This document shows positions 26,529-35,653 of a DNA stretch of 64,000 nucleotides, in pieces; position 1 is the first letter of the stretch, and the number at the start of each line of letters is the position of its first letter. The position numbers and the translations under genes are program-made. The stretch lies in assembly GCA_035591015.1 (NCBI GenBank), contig JAXIUW010218062.1, positions 1-64,000 of the forward strand. The letters are read 5' to 3'. This stretch comes from Cephalothrix simula. Its lineage: Eukaryota > Nemertea > Palaeonemertea > Archinemertea > Cephalotrichidae. The notes beneath the pieces are model-generated. The model was not told where the DNA came from and did no database searches. It saw only the letters and a list, made by a program, of their open reading frames with translations.

Positions 26529-28817
26529 ATGATAGTGCGCAGTTATAAACTTTGGGTAGTGCTAATAGTTCTAGCTCTACTACAGAAATCTCTTCAAGCC
26601 CAGCAACCTCTATTGAAATTAGAGGGAAGCCTAAACCTAAACCAACCATCTAAGATACTAGCAATCAGCCCCGATGATACAATGATTGCCCTCGCCATAG
26701 AGAACGAAGCCGATACCACAGTGGCTATCATAGATAGGCGAGTACTCAAACCTTTAGGATTGATAAATAGCACAGTTGGAGCTATTCATGAGCTTAAGTT
26801 TTCGCTTGCTGACGATGTTTTGGCCATTTTAGGCAATAAAGGGCTAGAACTTTGGCACATTCTGATTGATCCGCTAAATCCTAATCAACCTCTTGATGAA
26901 GGCTATCGCATTAGCAGACATGCTTGGCCAGAAGATGAACCTATTAATATGCTAGCATTTTTGCCGCTTACCAAAGAGGTCTCTTGGAATACTCCCCAAG
27001 GTTATTACAAAGCACCGTATACCACAGAATTTTTAGTTACCATGCAAGATATGCCACCGCTGCGCAGCATCAACAGTGGCATTAAATATCTCGGTTGGCA
27101 GGCATTAGCCAATAAAACCATTCATGTAACTGACTTAGATTCAAGACAAACCATTGCCGAACTTGAGGGGCATAGATTTCCGGTTAATGCCATCGGCTTC
27201 AACCTTAACGATAAACTAATCAGCCTTGATGACGGCTATCAAATGCTGGTCTGGACAAACACAGAGCAGCATTCAGTAGTGATTGACCCCGTTCCACGAG
27301 ACTGGCAGCCGCTGAGTATAATGGCCTTGGGCTTAGAATATGCTTTAGTTACGGTTCACAAACAAAATGATTACCGTGCATTGGTGGTTAGTACTGCCAG
27401 TGGCAAAATAGATTCATATTTTGAAGCCGCCGGCAGTGCCGCTGCAAAGGCTAGTTATTCGGGGCAGTACGTGGCTATTTTGAATGATGAACGCTTAACC
27501 TTATACTCATTTGCGAAGCCTATTGAGCCTCGTGAATATGTATCATTACTGGCCGATCTTGACGCTCAACCTATAGCTATGCAATATCTACGTTGGCTCA
27601 ACGGAATTAGTTTAGGTGAACGCCAACGCTTAGAAGATATTATCAATAACCCAAATCTTTCTAATTTTGCTCAGAACTCCGCCGGTGAACTTCAAGAACC
27701 AAATGCCGGGCTGGCTAATGGTCAATTAGCGCAGCATCAGCGAATACTAGAGCAAGCCCAAAGGCTCTTTGATGCCGGTGATTATGCTGGCACCATCAGC
27801 ATATTAAGCAATGCACTAAGTGATGCTTCAGATGCTAATTCAGAACGCCCTAATCTTCAATCTGCTGATGCTAACTTTGCCCAATATCGTTCTTTATTAC
27901 GCAGAGCAGAGCAACAGCGAGGCATGGACTTAACCGCAGAGCAAGCCCAAGAAATGCTCTACAACAATCGCATCCAAGCTGCTGAAGCATTGATTAACGA
28001 GGTCTTACGACAAAATTCTGAACATGCTCAGGCATTGCGCTTAAAAACAGAAATTGAACGCCGTAAATCTTTAGCAGAATGGGACAACTGGTGGTGGCCG
28101 ATGACTATTCCTTTGGTGGCTGGAGCATTGGCCGGGCTATTCTTACTACAACGCCGCAAAACTAAGCCCAAACCACCGAAAACTGACGCTAAGAAGGATG
28201 CAGGACCCAAAGTGTCGCCAGCTTCAAATCAAACAGCCAAGGCAAAACCCGTTAAGCCCGTGTCTGCAGAACAGCTTGATGAACTGAAGTCATTATTGGG
28301 AAGGGTTGAGATTCTACACAAAAAACTAACCGTTGTCGCCAGAAATGACAGCGAGGTAGAATTAATGGAAATTCAGGCTGAGTTAAATAATTTTCGGCGG
28401 CGACTTTCTGACGGCATTAGCGATTTTGAAGGCGCAAAGAAGCGTCTTCGTGAGTTGGCGATGCTGCTTAAAGGTTTGCTGAAAGAATATGAACAGCAAG
28501 AACCAAAGGCTGAAAAAAATACAAAAACAAAGACTGGCGCAAAAACTGAAGCAACGGCTAAATCAAGCTCTGTGCCTAACTATTATAATATCCTCGGCGT
28601 TAAGCACGATGCTAACTCCGATGAAATAAAATCTGCCTATGTACGCCTGCTCAAGCAATATCATCCAGACATCCATAATTCTTCTGACTATGGTTGGGTC
28701 AAGCAAAAAGCAGAAGAAATGAGTAAATTGCTTGGTGAAGCATACCAGGTTCTTAGTGACAAAGAGCGCCGAAGACTTTATAATGAAGAGCTTAAACGTT
28801 CACAAAATCGTTCATAG
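26529..28817 (+). CDS. Membrane protein: beta-propeller, TPR-like helices, TM helix, C-terminal J-domain
   Basis: The 762-residue protein has an N-terminal signal/anchor (LWVVLIVLALLQ). A WD40-like propeller follows (residues about 30-330, e.g. LEGHRFPVNAIGFNLNDKLISL), then a helical repeat region (about 390-515, with AQRLFDAGDYAGTISIL). One transmembrane helix (about 524-541, MTIPLVAGALAGLFLL) and a Lys-rich linker come next. A J-domain closes it (about 684-750, NYYNILGVKHDANSDEIKSA, HPD at about 712). The predicted topology places the propeller in the periplasm and the J-domain in the cytoplasm. I do not recognise this architecture as a named protein. Confidence 0.78.
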   Translation: MIVRSYKLWVVLIVLALLQKSLQAQQPLLKLEGSLNLNQPSKILAISPDDTMIALAIENEADTTVAIIDRRVLKPLGLINSTVGAIHELKFSLADDVLAILGNKGLELWHILIDPLNPNQPLDEGYRISRHAWPEDEPINMLAFLPLTKEVSWNTPQGYYKAPYTTEFLVTMQDMPPLRSINSGIKYLGWQALANKTIHVTDLDSRQTIAELEGHRFPVNAIGFNLNDKLISLDDGYQMLVWTNTEQHSVVIDPVPRDWQPLSIMALGLEYALVTVHKQNDYRALVVSTASGKIDSYFEAAGSAAAKASYSGQYVAILNDERLTLYSFAKPIEPREYVSLLADLDAQPIAMQYLRWLNGISLGERQRLEDIINNPNLSNFAQNSAGELQEPNAGLANGQLAQHQRILEQAQRLFDAGDYAGTISILSNALSDASDANSERPNLQSADANFAQYRSLLRRAEQQRGMDLTAEQAQEMLYNNRIQAAEALINEVLRQNSEHAQALRLKTEIERRKSLAEWDNWWWPMTIPLVAGALAGLFLLQRRKTKPKPPKTDAKKDAGPKVSPASNQTAKAKPVKPVSAEQLDELKSLLGRVEILHKKLTVVARNDSEVELMEIQAELNNFRRRLSDGISDFEGAKKRLRELAMLLKGLLKEYEQQEPKAEKNTKTKTGAKTEATAKSSSVPNYYNILGVKHDANSDEIKSAYVRLLKQYHPDIHNSSDYGWVKQKAEEMSKLLGEAYQVLSDKERRRLYNEELKRSQNRS

Positions 28818-28872
28818 AGCCTCGCTTTAATAGCGCAATATGATGCCATATTTTTATATAATCGGCCTAGTT

Positions 28873-28961
28873 ATGAATGGTTTTTCAGATGGCTTTCCGA
28901 GTGATTTTTTGAGTAATTTTTCGAATAGTTTTCTGAATGGTTTTCCGAATAATTTCTCTAG
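28873..28961. repeat. 12-13-bp degenerate tandem repeat upstream of gmk
   Basis: About seven degenerate copies of a 12-13-base unit of the form atggttttccga lie between the J-domain membrane gene and gmk. Open frames on the minus strand here encode only a Lys/Leu repetitive translation of the repeat. Confidence 0.65.
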
Positions 28962-29024
28962 ATGCGTCACAAACGCTACGGGTGTGATGCTTGAGATGGA
29001 TTGACTTAGTGCTAAAAAGCAACG

Positions 29025-29801
29025 ATGTCTGATAAATTTTTTCCACGAGTTTTTGTAGTCTCGGGGCCAAGTGGAGTTGGCAAGTCTACCGTAATTAAGA
29101 AGGTGCTCGATCGCCATAGTCAAACGAGACTTTCTGTATCTAGCACTACGCGCCCTATTCGTGAGCATGAGCAAGATGGTGTGCAGTATAACTTTATCAG
29201 TCGTGATAAATTTATTGAGGGTGTATTAAAGAATCGGTTCATGGAATGGGCCCGAGTCTTCAACAATTACTACGGAACAAATCGTAAAAATACCGAGCAT
29301 CTGCTTAACAACGGCTACCATGTTTTGATGGATATTGATGTGCGTGGCGCAATGAATATTTGCGATAACTATCTGAATTGCGTACTGATTTTCATTAAAC
29401 CGCCATCATTAGATGCGCTTTATAACCGCCTGATTAGTCGTGGTACAGAAAGCAGTCGATCAGTTACTTATCGCATTTCTCAAGCAAAAAAAGAAATTGC
29501 CCACGAACGCCGCTATGATTATGTTTTAGTTAATCGTGGTATAGACGAAACCGCTGAAGATATACTAGAAATAATCTCCAAAGAACAGCTTGAGCATAAA
29601 CCCATTCAATTGATTCCGGGGCGCAAAAACTCGTATGATTTGCGTAATGAATACAAAAAGGTATTGTCAGCACGCCTTGAGATTGAGCTTAGCGAGGCGA
29701 TAATTCCTGTTGTCCAGCAAAGCATGAAGTCTCTCTCTGACACTCGCCTAGAGCACCTTTTAGCAAGAGCTTTGAAGTCTTCAATCTTGAAAAATAAATA
29801 G
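29025..29801 (+). CDS. gmk: Guanylate kinase
   Basis: It phosphorylates GMP to GDP. The P-loop VVSGPSGVGKSTVIKKVL and the GMP-binding SSTTRPIREHEQDGVQYNF are typical. YYGTNRKN and LMDIDVRGAMN also match the family. It is longer than most (258 against about 205), with an unexplained charged C-terminal extension after about residue 200. In many proteobacteria gmk is followed by rpoZ and spoT; here a RelA/SpoT gene follows directly with no rpoZ between. Confidence 0.93.
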   Translation: MSDKFFPRVFVVSGPSGVGKSTVIKKVLDRHSQTRLSVSSTTRPIREHEQDGVQYNFISRDKFIEGVLKNRFMEWARVFNNYYGTNRKNTEHLLNNGYHVLMDIDVRGAMNICDNYLNCVLIFIKPPSLDALYNRLISRGTESSRSVTYRISQAKKEIAHERRYDYVLVNRGIDETAEDILEIISKEQLEHKPIQLIPGRKNSYDLRNEYKKVLSARLEIELSEAIIPVVQQSMKSLSDTRLEHLLARALKSSILKNK

Positions 29802-29832
29802 TATCAGCATAGTATATTATCAGCATAGTATA
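29801..29832. repeat. 15-bp direct repeat between gmk and the RelA/SpoT gene
   Basis: The unit tatcagcatagtata occurs twice in tandem with small differences, immediately after the gmk stop. It occupies part of the space where rpoZ is often found. Confidence 0.5.
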
Positions 29833-29897
29833 GTAACCTAGGCTAGAGTTTAGACTCTAGTAAAATAGGCTCTGATAAGCAAAATGGAGAATACTCA

Positions 29898-30941
29898 GTG
29901 CTAGTTTTTGATGAATTGTGCCGAACTATTCCATCTAATCCAGTGGCTATAGAAACCCTCCGCAGAGCGCATTTTCTATCTACAGGCTTATATTCTGGTA
30001 AGTTTTTGCGTTCGGGTAAGTCAATCATTGATGATTGCTTAGACTATAGCCTGCTTGTAGCACGCCAAAAGTTAGATATGCCCTCAATAATTGTGGCCAT
30101 GCTTTATGATGTCATCAATAATGTGCTACCAGCTCCGCCACCGGGTTTAGATGATGAAACTCTAAATCTACTCAATAAGATGCACTCAATAGCATCAAAC
30201 ATGGATAGAGCATCTTATCTTCAAAAAATTAGTGCCGAACGGCATGATGTGCGCCCGCTATTGCTTGAGTTGCTAGCCTGTCTACATAGAATGAACAACA
30301 TGCACGAAGTAGAGCATCCCGAGCAGGTTTTAGCTGAAGCCCGTGATATATTTGTGCCGATTGCTCATCAACTTGATGTACATTCAATACAATCAACACT
30401 TGATGACTTAATTTTTAGGCTGTCAGAACCCGCGGCATACGCTAGTCTTGAAAGCGATATGCACAGCATGATGGCTCACAGCCGACACAATTTACAAAGT
30501 ATGGTTAGTGAAGTTGAAGGGTTGCTTACCGGCTATGGCATAACCGGTAAGATTTCTGAGCGGATTAAGCACTTGGCATCAATTAATCGCAAGTTAAAAA
30601 AATCGCAACGCTCACACATTGGCAGCATTTATGATATTTTAGGCCTCCGCATAATTGTTGAATCGAAAAAAAGTTGCTATCGCCTATTAGGAATTATCCA
30701 TGCCCAATATAAGCCGGTATCAGGTCGCTTTAAGGACTATATCACCGCTCCCAAGGCCAACGGCTATCAGTCTTTACATACCTGCATTTTACTTAATGAT
30801 GGCGGCGTACTAGAAATTCAAATCCGAACCTCAGCCATGCACGAAGAAGCTACTAACGGTCTGGCATCTCACTTTAATTACAAAAACCGTAGCTGGCAGG
30901 CTGATGCGGATGCTCTAGCATTGCAGAGCAATAGCCTCTAG
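29898..30941 (+). CDS. Short RelA/SpoT homologue, hydrolase site degenerate
   Basis: The 347-residue protein has an N-terminal RSH hydrolase-like domain and a (p)ppGpp synthetase domain (about residues 210-330), but no TGS or ACT regulatory half. The synthetase is well kept: YDILGLRIIVESK, GRFKDYITAPKANGYQSLHT and LEIQIRT with the catalytic Glu. The hydrolase signature HDxxED reads YDVINN (about residue 70), so the metal site seems lost. Expected activity is synthesis rather than breakdown of (p)ppGpp. Start GTG 29898 follows a GGAG at 29886; position after gmk fits spoT synteny. Confidence 0.85.
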   Translation: MLVFDELCRTIPSNPVAIETLRRAHFLSTGLYSGKFLRSGKSIIDDCLDYSLLVARQKLDMPSIIVAMLYDVINNVLPAPPPGLDDETLNLLNKMHSIASNMDRASYLQKISAERHDVRPLLLELLACLHRMNNMHEVEHPEQVLAEARDIFVPIAHQLDVHSIQSTLDDLIFRLSEPAAYASLESDMHSMMAHSRHNLQSMVSEVEGLLTGYGITGKISERIKHLASINRKLKKSQRSHIGSIYDILGLRIIVESKKSCYRLLGIIHAQYKPVSGRFKDYITAPKANGYQSLHTCILLNDGGVLEIQIRTSAMHEEATNGLASHFNYKNRSWQADADALALQSNSL

Positions 30942-30980
30942 TTCAGCGCAACCACATCTAACAAAAAACTAAACCGTAGC

Positions 30981-31184
30981 TTATGATGCCACCTTTTGGT
31001 CATCATTGCTTTCGGCTAAAGCCTCTTCGTATGCGGCTTCTCTAATTACCTCTATTATCACCATTTCTTCAATGCTACTGGCCTGCCAAAACATTTTATC
31101 TAGGCACTGAAATAGGTTGTCATTATTGCGTCCAGTCAGCATACGCAACCTATTAATACAGTTTCGCGTTGTCTTTCTTATCAT
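30981..31184 (-). CDS. Small protein with strong ribosome site, possible divergent RpoZ
   Basis: The 67-residue product starts at an ATG preceded by a strong GAGGGGG ribosome site, which supports translation. Its sequence (RKTTRNCINRL, then EEMVIIEVIREAAYEEALAE) faintly recalls the RNA polymerase omega subunit pattern TTxxC followed by VIALREIAEG. Omega is missing from its usual place between gmk and spoT. The match is weak, so I leave the gene unnamed. Confidence 0.5.
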   Translation of the reverse strand: MIRKTTRNCINRLRMLTGRNNDNLFQCLDKMFWQASSIEEMVIIEVIREAAYEEALAESNDDQKVAS

Positions 31185-31452
31185 AAAGCCCCCTCAATAA
31201 TATTACGTGCATTAATTGCTTATGCCTTACGGCTAGCATTAAATACAGTTTAGGCTAACCTAGTAAAGCACAGACAATGCCAAAAACTGTTGTAATGATA
31301 TTAATTGCCAAGTTAGGCAACATTATTGCATGTTACAGAGGCAGTAGCACTGCATTCATAACTATGAATTGCTTACCATGCGATGCATCTTAGCCGAACG
31401 CTCAGGATAGATTAGATAGACTAGATAAACAAAAAAAATCAGTCTTAGTAAA

Positions 31453-31641
31453 ATGAAAGAAACCTCAGTTCAACCAAAGCCTTTTCTGCAAATTCATTTT
31501 AGTTGCTGCAATGTTTATCAACGAATATACAAAGACATGCGCCGCAACATCTACCAAGGCCGTTGCCCACGATGCCTCAGAAGCCTAACTATCAAAGTTG
31601 GTGACAGTGGCGTTAGTAGTCGTACATTTATTGCCCAATAA
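31453..31641 (+). CDS. Small cysteine-containing conserved-type protein
   Basis: The 62-residue product has a CC pair (IHFSCCNVYQRIY) and a CPRC knuckle (QGRCPRCLRSLTIKVG), then a Ser/Arg/Phe tail. The spacing suggests a small zinc-binding fold. It resembles a family of small uncharacterised bacterial proteins I recall only loosely. No clear ribosome site is visible, so confidence rests on the cysteine pattern. Confidence 0.5.
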   Translation: MKETSVQPKPFLQIHFSCCNVYQRIYKDMRRNIYQGRCPRCLRSLTIKVGDSGVSSRTFIAQ

Positions 31642-31994
31642 CTAAGTTCTACTAAGTAAGCCATACTTGTTTAGGTTATTGAGTACTCATACCATTGATT
31701 ATTTAGAGCATTAGAGCATCAGCGCATAAGATAATCTATATGGCGTAGTCTGCACAGTATAGTGTGGCATGATATAGTCAGCATAGTATAATTTGTATGG
31801 CATAATTTGCATGACATAATTTGCATTGTATAATCTGCATAATTAAAGCTGCATAGGATAATCCGCATAATTTATGCCTGCGGCGGTCAATCTCTATCCA
31901 TTAATCTGTATTAGTCAATCTGCATCATCGGCAAACTTTTTTGGCTAATTATTAAACTACGATTGATGGCTATGCTCAAAACTTCACCAACGGC
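31642..31994. repeat. Intergenic region with ~14-bp tandem repeats
   Basis: From about 31770 to 31878 a unit of about 14 bases (gcatggcataattt and variants) repeats seven or so times between the small cysteine protein and the acyl-CoA synthetase. The rest of the gap shows no gene. Confidence 0.65.
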
Positions 31995-33755
31995 CTAAAA
32001 TTTGATTTTACCGCTGTCCATGTTTTTGCGTAGCTCAGCATCTAGGGGCAGGTAAGTTTTTGCTTTATGATCAGCAACCCAAACATTACCCCCTTGAGCA
32101 TAGCCTTCTTCTTGCAGACGAACCTTCACCAGCTTATAGGTGCCGGTAAGCTCTAATTCATCGCAGATACGGATAAATACTGGCACTGCATAGCTTGGTA
32201 ACTGCTCACTAACATACGAATAAGTTAAGGCTGGGTCAAACTGCGTATCGCTTTGCATAATCACGGCAGCCATACCACAGCGACCGTCATAGCCCGGTAT
32301 TTGAACACCATATACAGTGGCAATTTCAAACTCTGGCAAGCACATAATCACCTCGCCAACCTCAGTGGTAGAAACGTTCTCACCCTTCCAGCGAAAAGTA
32401 TCGCCCAATCTATCTACAAAAAAGTAGTTGCCATCTTTAGACTTATACATTAAATCGCCAGTCTTAAAGTAGGCATCACCCTTCTTTAACACATCTTTGG
32501 CAATGGTCTTATCTGTATCGGCGGCATTTGTATAGCCGGCATAGGGCGTTGTGAACTTTATTTTACCCAAAAGCTCGCCATGCTCACCATCACGGCAGGG
32601 AATACAAAATCCATCATCATTGCGAGCATATTCACCCCGGCTAAAGTCATAGCGCACAATAAGCAAATTATGACCATACTTAAGCAATGGCGTACCCACC
32701 GAACCCGCTACACCATTAACATTAAACATTACCGCATTGCCCTCAGTTGAAGCATAGAACTCGTGGATCATTTTTATGCCAAAACGCTTAACAACGTCAT
32801 CCCATATATCTGGCCGTAGTCCATTACCTAAAATGCGTTTTATTTGATGTTTATGCTCTTTGTTATGCGGAGCAGCCGTTAGTAAATAGCGCAGAATTTC
32901 ACCAATATAGATAAATGCCGTAGCCTCGTAGTCTATGGCCTCATCCCAAAAACTAGTAATGCTAAACTTAGGTGAAATAGCCAAGCAAGCTCCAGAGTTA
33001 ATTACTCCCGACAAAGCTAAAATAACCGCATTAGAATGATACATTGGCAGCGGACAAAGCACCGTATCATTATCTTTAAGACTCATCACATAGCGCACAA
33101 CTATTCCGCCCAGCGTCCAGCGCAGATTTAGTATTCGCGCAGCTTTTGGCACTCCCGTGGTTCCCGAAGTATAAATAAGACACAGTGGCATATCAGAGTT
33201 TTGCGAAGCACGAGTAAATACCTGATTGGCAGCATCATGCTTCGCCTTTAACCAATCTGCGCCTACAACCTCATCATCTATGGGGTCTGCCTCTGAGCCA
33301 TCATGCCTGTATATAAATACATTGACTTTATTGCTGATATTAGTTGATCTTAAAGCTGTATCAAAGTCTTCTTTATAGTCTGCGCTAACAACGGCTAGCT
33401 TGCACTCTGATATTTCAATACAGTGCTTTAAGGGGCCATGCTTTAGGTTAGTATTGATGTTGGCAACTACCGCTCCAATAGCCGATGCTCCACCCAATAT
33501 CCGCAAATATTCAGGACAATTCGGTAGCATGACCGACACCCTATCACCCTCCTTCACACCATGCTTCAACAGAGTTTTAGCAACCTTGATGCATTGAAGA
33601 TGAAACTGAACATAGGTAATCACCTCATCTTTATACTTTATGCACAAATTATCAGGGCGACGCCTTGATTGTTTCTCAATAAGCGAGAATAACGTATCTT
33701 TACGCCTGATAAGCAGTTTAAGATACCTGAATATAAAAATTGGATAGCTTAACAT
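31995..33755 (-). CDS. FATP-type long-chain acyl-CoA synthetase
   Basis: This 586-residue AMP-forming ligase activates fatty acids to acyl-CoA. The AMP-binding motif LIYTSGTTGVPKAAR is present. A second conserved block (FYASTEGNAVMFNVNG) and the FATP/very-long-chain motif (VYGVQIPGYDGRCGMAAVI) place it with the FATP/FadD6 branch rather than E. coli FadD. The N terminus has a hydrophobic stretch (YPIFIFRYLKLLI) that may touch the membrane. A GGAGGGA ribosome site precedes the ATG at 33755. Confidence 0.88.
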   Translation of the reverse strand: MLSYPIFIFRYLKLLIRRKDTLFSLIEKQSRRRPDNLCIKYKDEVITYVQFHLQCIKVAKTLLKHGVKEGDRVSVMLPNCPEYLRILGGASAIGAVVANINTNLKHGPLKHCIEISECKLAVVSADYKEDFDTALRSTNISNKVNVFIYRHDGSEADPIDDEVVGADWLKAKHDAANQVFTRASQNSDMPLCLIYTSGTTGVPKAARILNLRWTLGGIVVRYVMSLKDNDTVLCPLPMYHSNAVILALSGVINSGACLAISPKFSITSFWDEAIDYEATAFIYIGEILRYLLTAAPHNKEHKHQIKRILGNGLRPDIWDDVVKRFGIKMIHEFYASTEGNAVMFNVNGVAGSVGTPLLKYGHNLLIVRYDFSRGEYARNDDGFCIPCRDGEHGELLGKIKFTTPYAGYTNAADTDKTIAKDVLKKGDAYFKTGDLMYKSKDGNYFFVDRLGDTFRWKGENVSTTEVGEVIMCLPEFEIATVYGVQIPGYDGRCGMAAVIMQSDTQFDPALTYSYVSEQLPSYAVPVFIRICDELELTGTYKLVKVRLQEEGYAQGGNVWVADHKAKTYLPLDAELRKNMDSGKIKF

Positions 33756-34227
33756 TTCCCTCCATGCAGACTTGCCATAGACAAAGGAATGAGATGACCT
33801 TCTATCTCTCTCATACGACCCTCAATATAACTCATACTTGCCCGCAAGTTTAGAACATTTATAAATAATAGTCTATCTACAACCTAGCAAATATGCTTCT
33901 GATACGATGTTTAATACTATCCGGCCACATCGCCAAGATGCCTGCATAAATGCGCAAGACTGTAAACTAGGCTATGGAACAGTCTATTAGCATTGCCTAC
34001 AAACTAAGTTATAGACTATTCCGTGCGCACGGAAGTAATAGTAGTTTATTTTTAATGATTCCAGCAATAGTTCGCCAGTTCTTAGACATCGCCAATGGCA
34101 CCAGACCAAATTATGCATTTAGTAGCTTTTATAGGTAGCTTTTCCGGCACTATGCCTATGCGGTTGGGGCTTAGTTATGATGGCTATAGTGTGCCTATGG
34201 CGTGCTTATAATGTGTTTATGGCGTGG
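33756..34227. other. Intergenic region, no gene seen
   Basis: The roughly 470 bases between phoU and the acyl-CoA synthetase have no protein-like open frame. Near 34150-34225 a loose period of 13-15 bases (tatggcgtgcttata-like) is visible, another of the degenerate repeats of this genome. Confidence 0.5.
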
Positions 34228-34893
34228 CTATAACTTTCTGACATCTTTGTGGCGCACAATTTTGCCATCAATCAAAAACAATACTATTTCAGCAATATTG
34301 GTGGCATGGTCACCCATGCGCTCAATATACTTTGAGATATAGGTGATCTTAGTATAACTACCCACCGATGAAACATCTTTAACTATCAGTTTTAACAGGT
34401 CTTCGGCTATGCTTCCATTAAGCTCATCTACTTGATCATCACGCACAATAACGTCTAAGGCCAGCTGACGATCTTGATTAAAAAAAGCCTGAATAGCATC
34501 CATAACCATAGCTTTGGCTATTTTGGCCATGCTAATAATGTCGGCATAGGGCTCTAATGGCTCTTCTTGATTAATCTCTAAGGCACGCTCAGCAACGTTA
34601 ACAGCGTTGTCAGCAATTCTTTCTAGGTTGGCAGCTATCTTCATTGCCGTAGCTATAAACCTTAGATCAGAGGCCATTGGCTGCGATAGGGCTAAGAGCT
34701 TGATGCAGTCTTCTTCAATTTCAACATCTAATGCGTTAATTTCTTTATCTTTATCAATTACTTGGCGGGCAAGTTTTGAATCTCTGTTAACAAGGCTCTC
34801 TATAGCAAGTTCTATTGATGTCTCTACTAACAAAGACATATTTAGAATATTCTGTTCTAGTGTCGCAACTCCTTTTCTTCTGATTTTAGACAT
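34228..34893 (-). CDS. phoU: Phosphate transport system regulator PhoU
   Basis: This helical-bundle protein signals phosphate status through Pst to the PhoR kinase. Two homologous three-helix repeats are visible. Metal-binding motif residues occur in EIEEDCIKLLALSQPMASDLR (within the first repeat) and ERMGDHATNIAE (second). ATG 34893 is preferred (221 residues), one base after the pstB stop; a TTG three codons earlier is the longest frame. It is the last gene of the pst operon. Confidence 0.93.
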   Translation of the reverse strand: MSKIRRKGVATLEQNILNMSLLVETSIELAIESLVNRDSKLARQVIDKDKEINALDVEIEEDCIKLLALSQPMASDLRFIATAMKIAANLERIADNAVNVAERALEINQEEPLEPYADIISMAKIAKAMVMDAIQAFFNQDRQLALDVIVRDDQVDELNGSIAEDLLKLIVKDVSSVGSYTKITYISKYIERMGDHATNIAEIVLFLIDGKIVRHKDVRKL

Positions 34894-34894
34894 A

Positions 34895-35653
34895 TTAGCC
34901 AAATCTCCCTGTAATGTAGTCTTCGGTTAGTTGTTGCGTTGGTCTAGTGAATATCTTACTTGTTTTATCAAACTCTATTAGCTTGCCCAGCATAAAAAAC
35001 CCTGTCGTGTCAGATATTCTAGCCGCTTGCTGCATATTGTGAGTAACTATGATTACGGTAACCTCTTTCTTGAGGCCATCCATTAGTTCTTCTATTTTAC
35101 CTGTTGATATTGGGTCTAAGGCCGAGGTTGGTTCATCAAATAGCAATACCTCGGGCTCTACAGCTAAGGCTCTAGCAATAACCAGCCGTTGTTGCTGTCC
35201 GCCTGATAAATCATTGGCACTTTTATGCAGTACGTTTTCTACCTCTTTCCACAGTGCCGCTTCTTTAAGAGCCTTTTCTACCCTAGCCGATAGTTCAGAA
35301 CGCGCCTTGACACCTTTAAGACGTAGACCATAGGCTATATTATTAAAAATGCTCATCGGAAAGGGAGTAGGCTTTTGAAAAACCATGCCTATTCGGCTTC
35401 TGAGTAGCATTAAGTCTATGTCTTTAGATAGAATATCATTGCCATTAAAAATGATTTGCCCTGAGTAACGATTGCCCGGATAAAGATCATGCATTCTATT
35501 GATGCACCTCAAGAGAGTTGTTTTTCCGCAACCAGATGGACCAATTAAAGCCGTTACTGAGTTCTTTTCTACCTGTAACGAAATATCTTTCAGAGCCTGA
35601 ACTCTTTCATCATAGAAAAAATTTAAGTCTTTAATTTCAATTGCTTTAGTCAT
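34895..35653 (-). CDS. pstB: Phosphate ABC transporter ATP-binding protein
   Basis: This ATPase powers phosphate import by PstSCA. Walker A is [20 protein letters not shown], the signature is LSGGQQQRL and Walker B is [13 protein letters not shown]. The H-loop reads [10 protein letters not shown]. The natural start is the ATG at 35653 ([12 protein letters not shown]), which overlaps the pstA stop by one base (TAATG). The longer frame runs back into pstA without homology. Confidence 0.96.
   Translation of the reverse strand: MTKAIEIKDLNFFYDERVQALKDISLQVEKNSVTALIGPSGCGKTTLLRCINRMHDLYPGNRYSGQIIFNGNDILSKDIDLMLLRSRIGMVFQKPTPFPMSIFNNIAYGLRLKGVKARSELSARVEKALKEAALWKEVENVLHKSANDLSGGQQQRLVIARALAVEPEVLLFDEPTSALDPISTGKIEELMDGLKKEVTVIIVTHNMQQAARISDTTGFFMLGKLIEFDKTSKIFTRPTQQLTEDYITGRFG

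Noticed and set aside
28854-29174. Minus-strand open frame of 106 codons upstream of gmk
   Set aside because: It reads through a 12-bp tandem repeat and the antisense of gmk; the repetitive Lys/Leu sequence reflects only the repeat.
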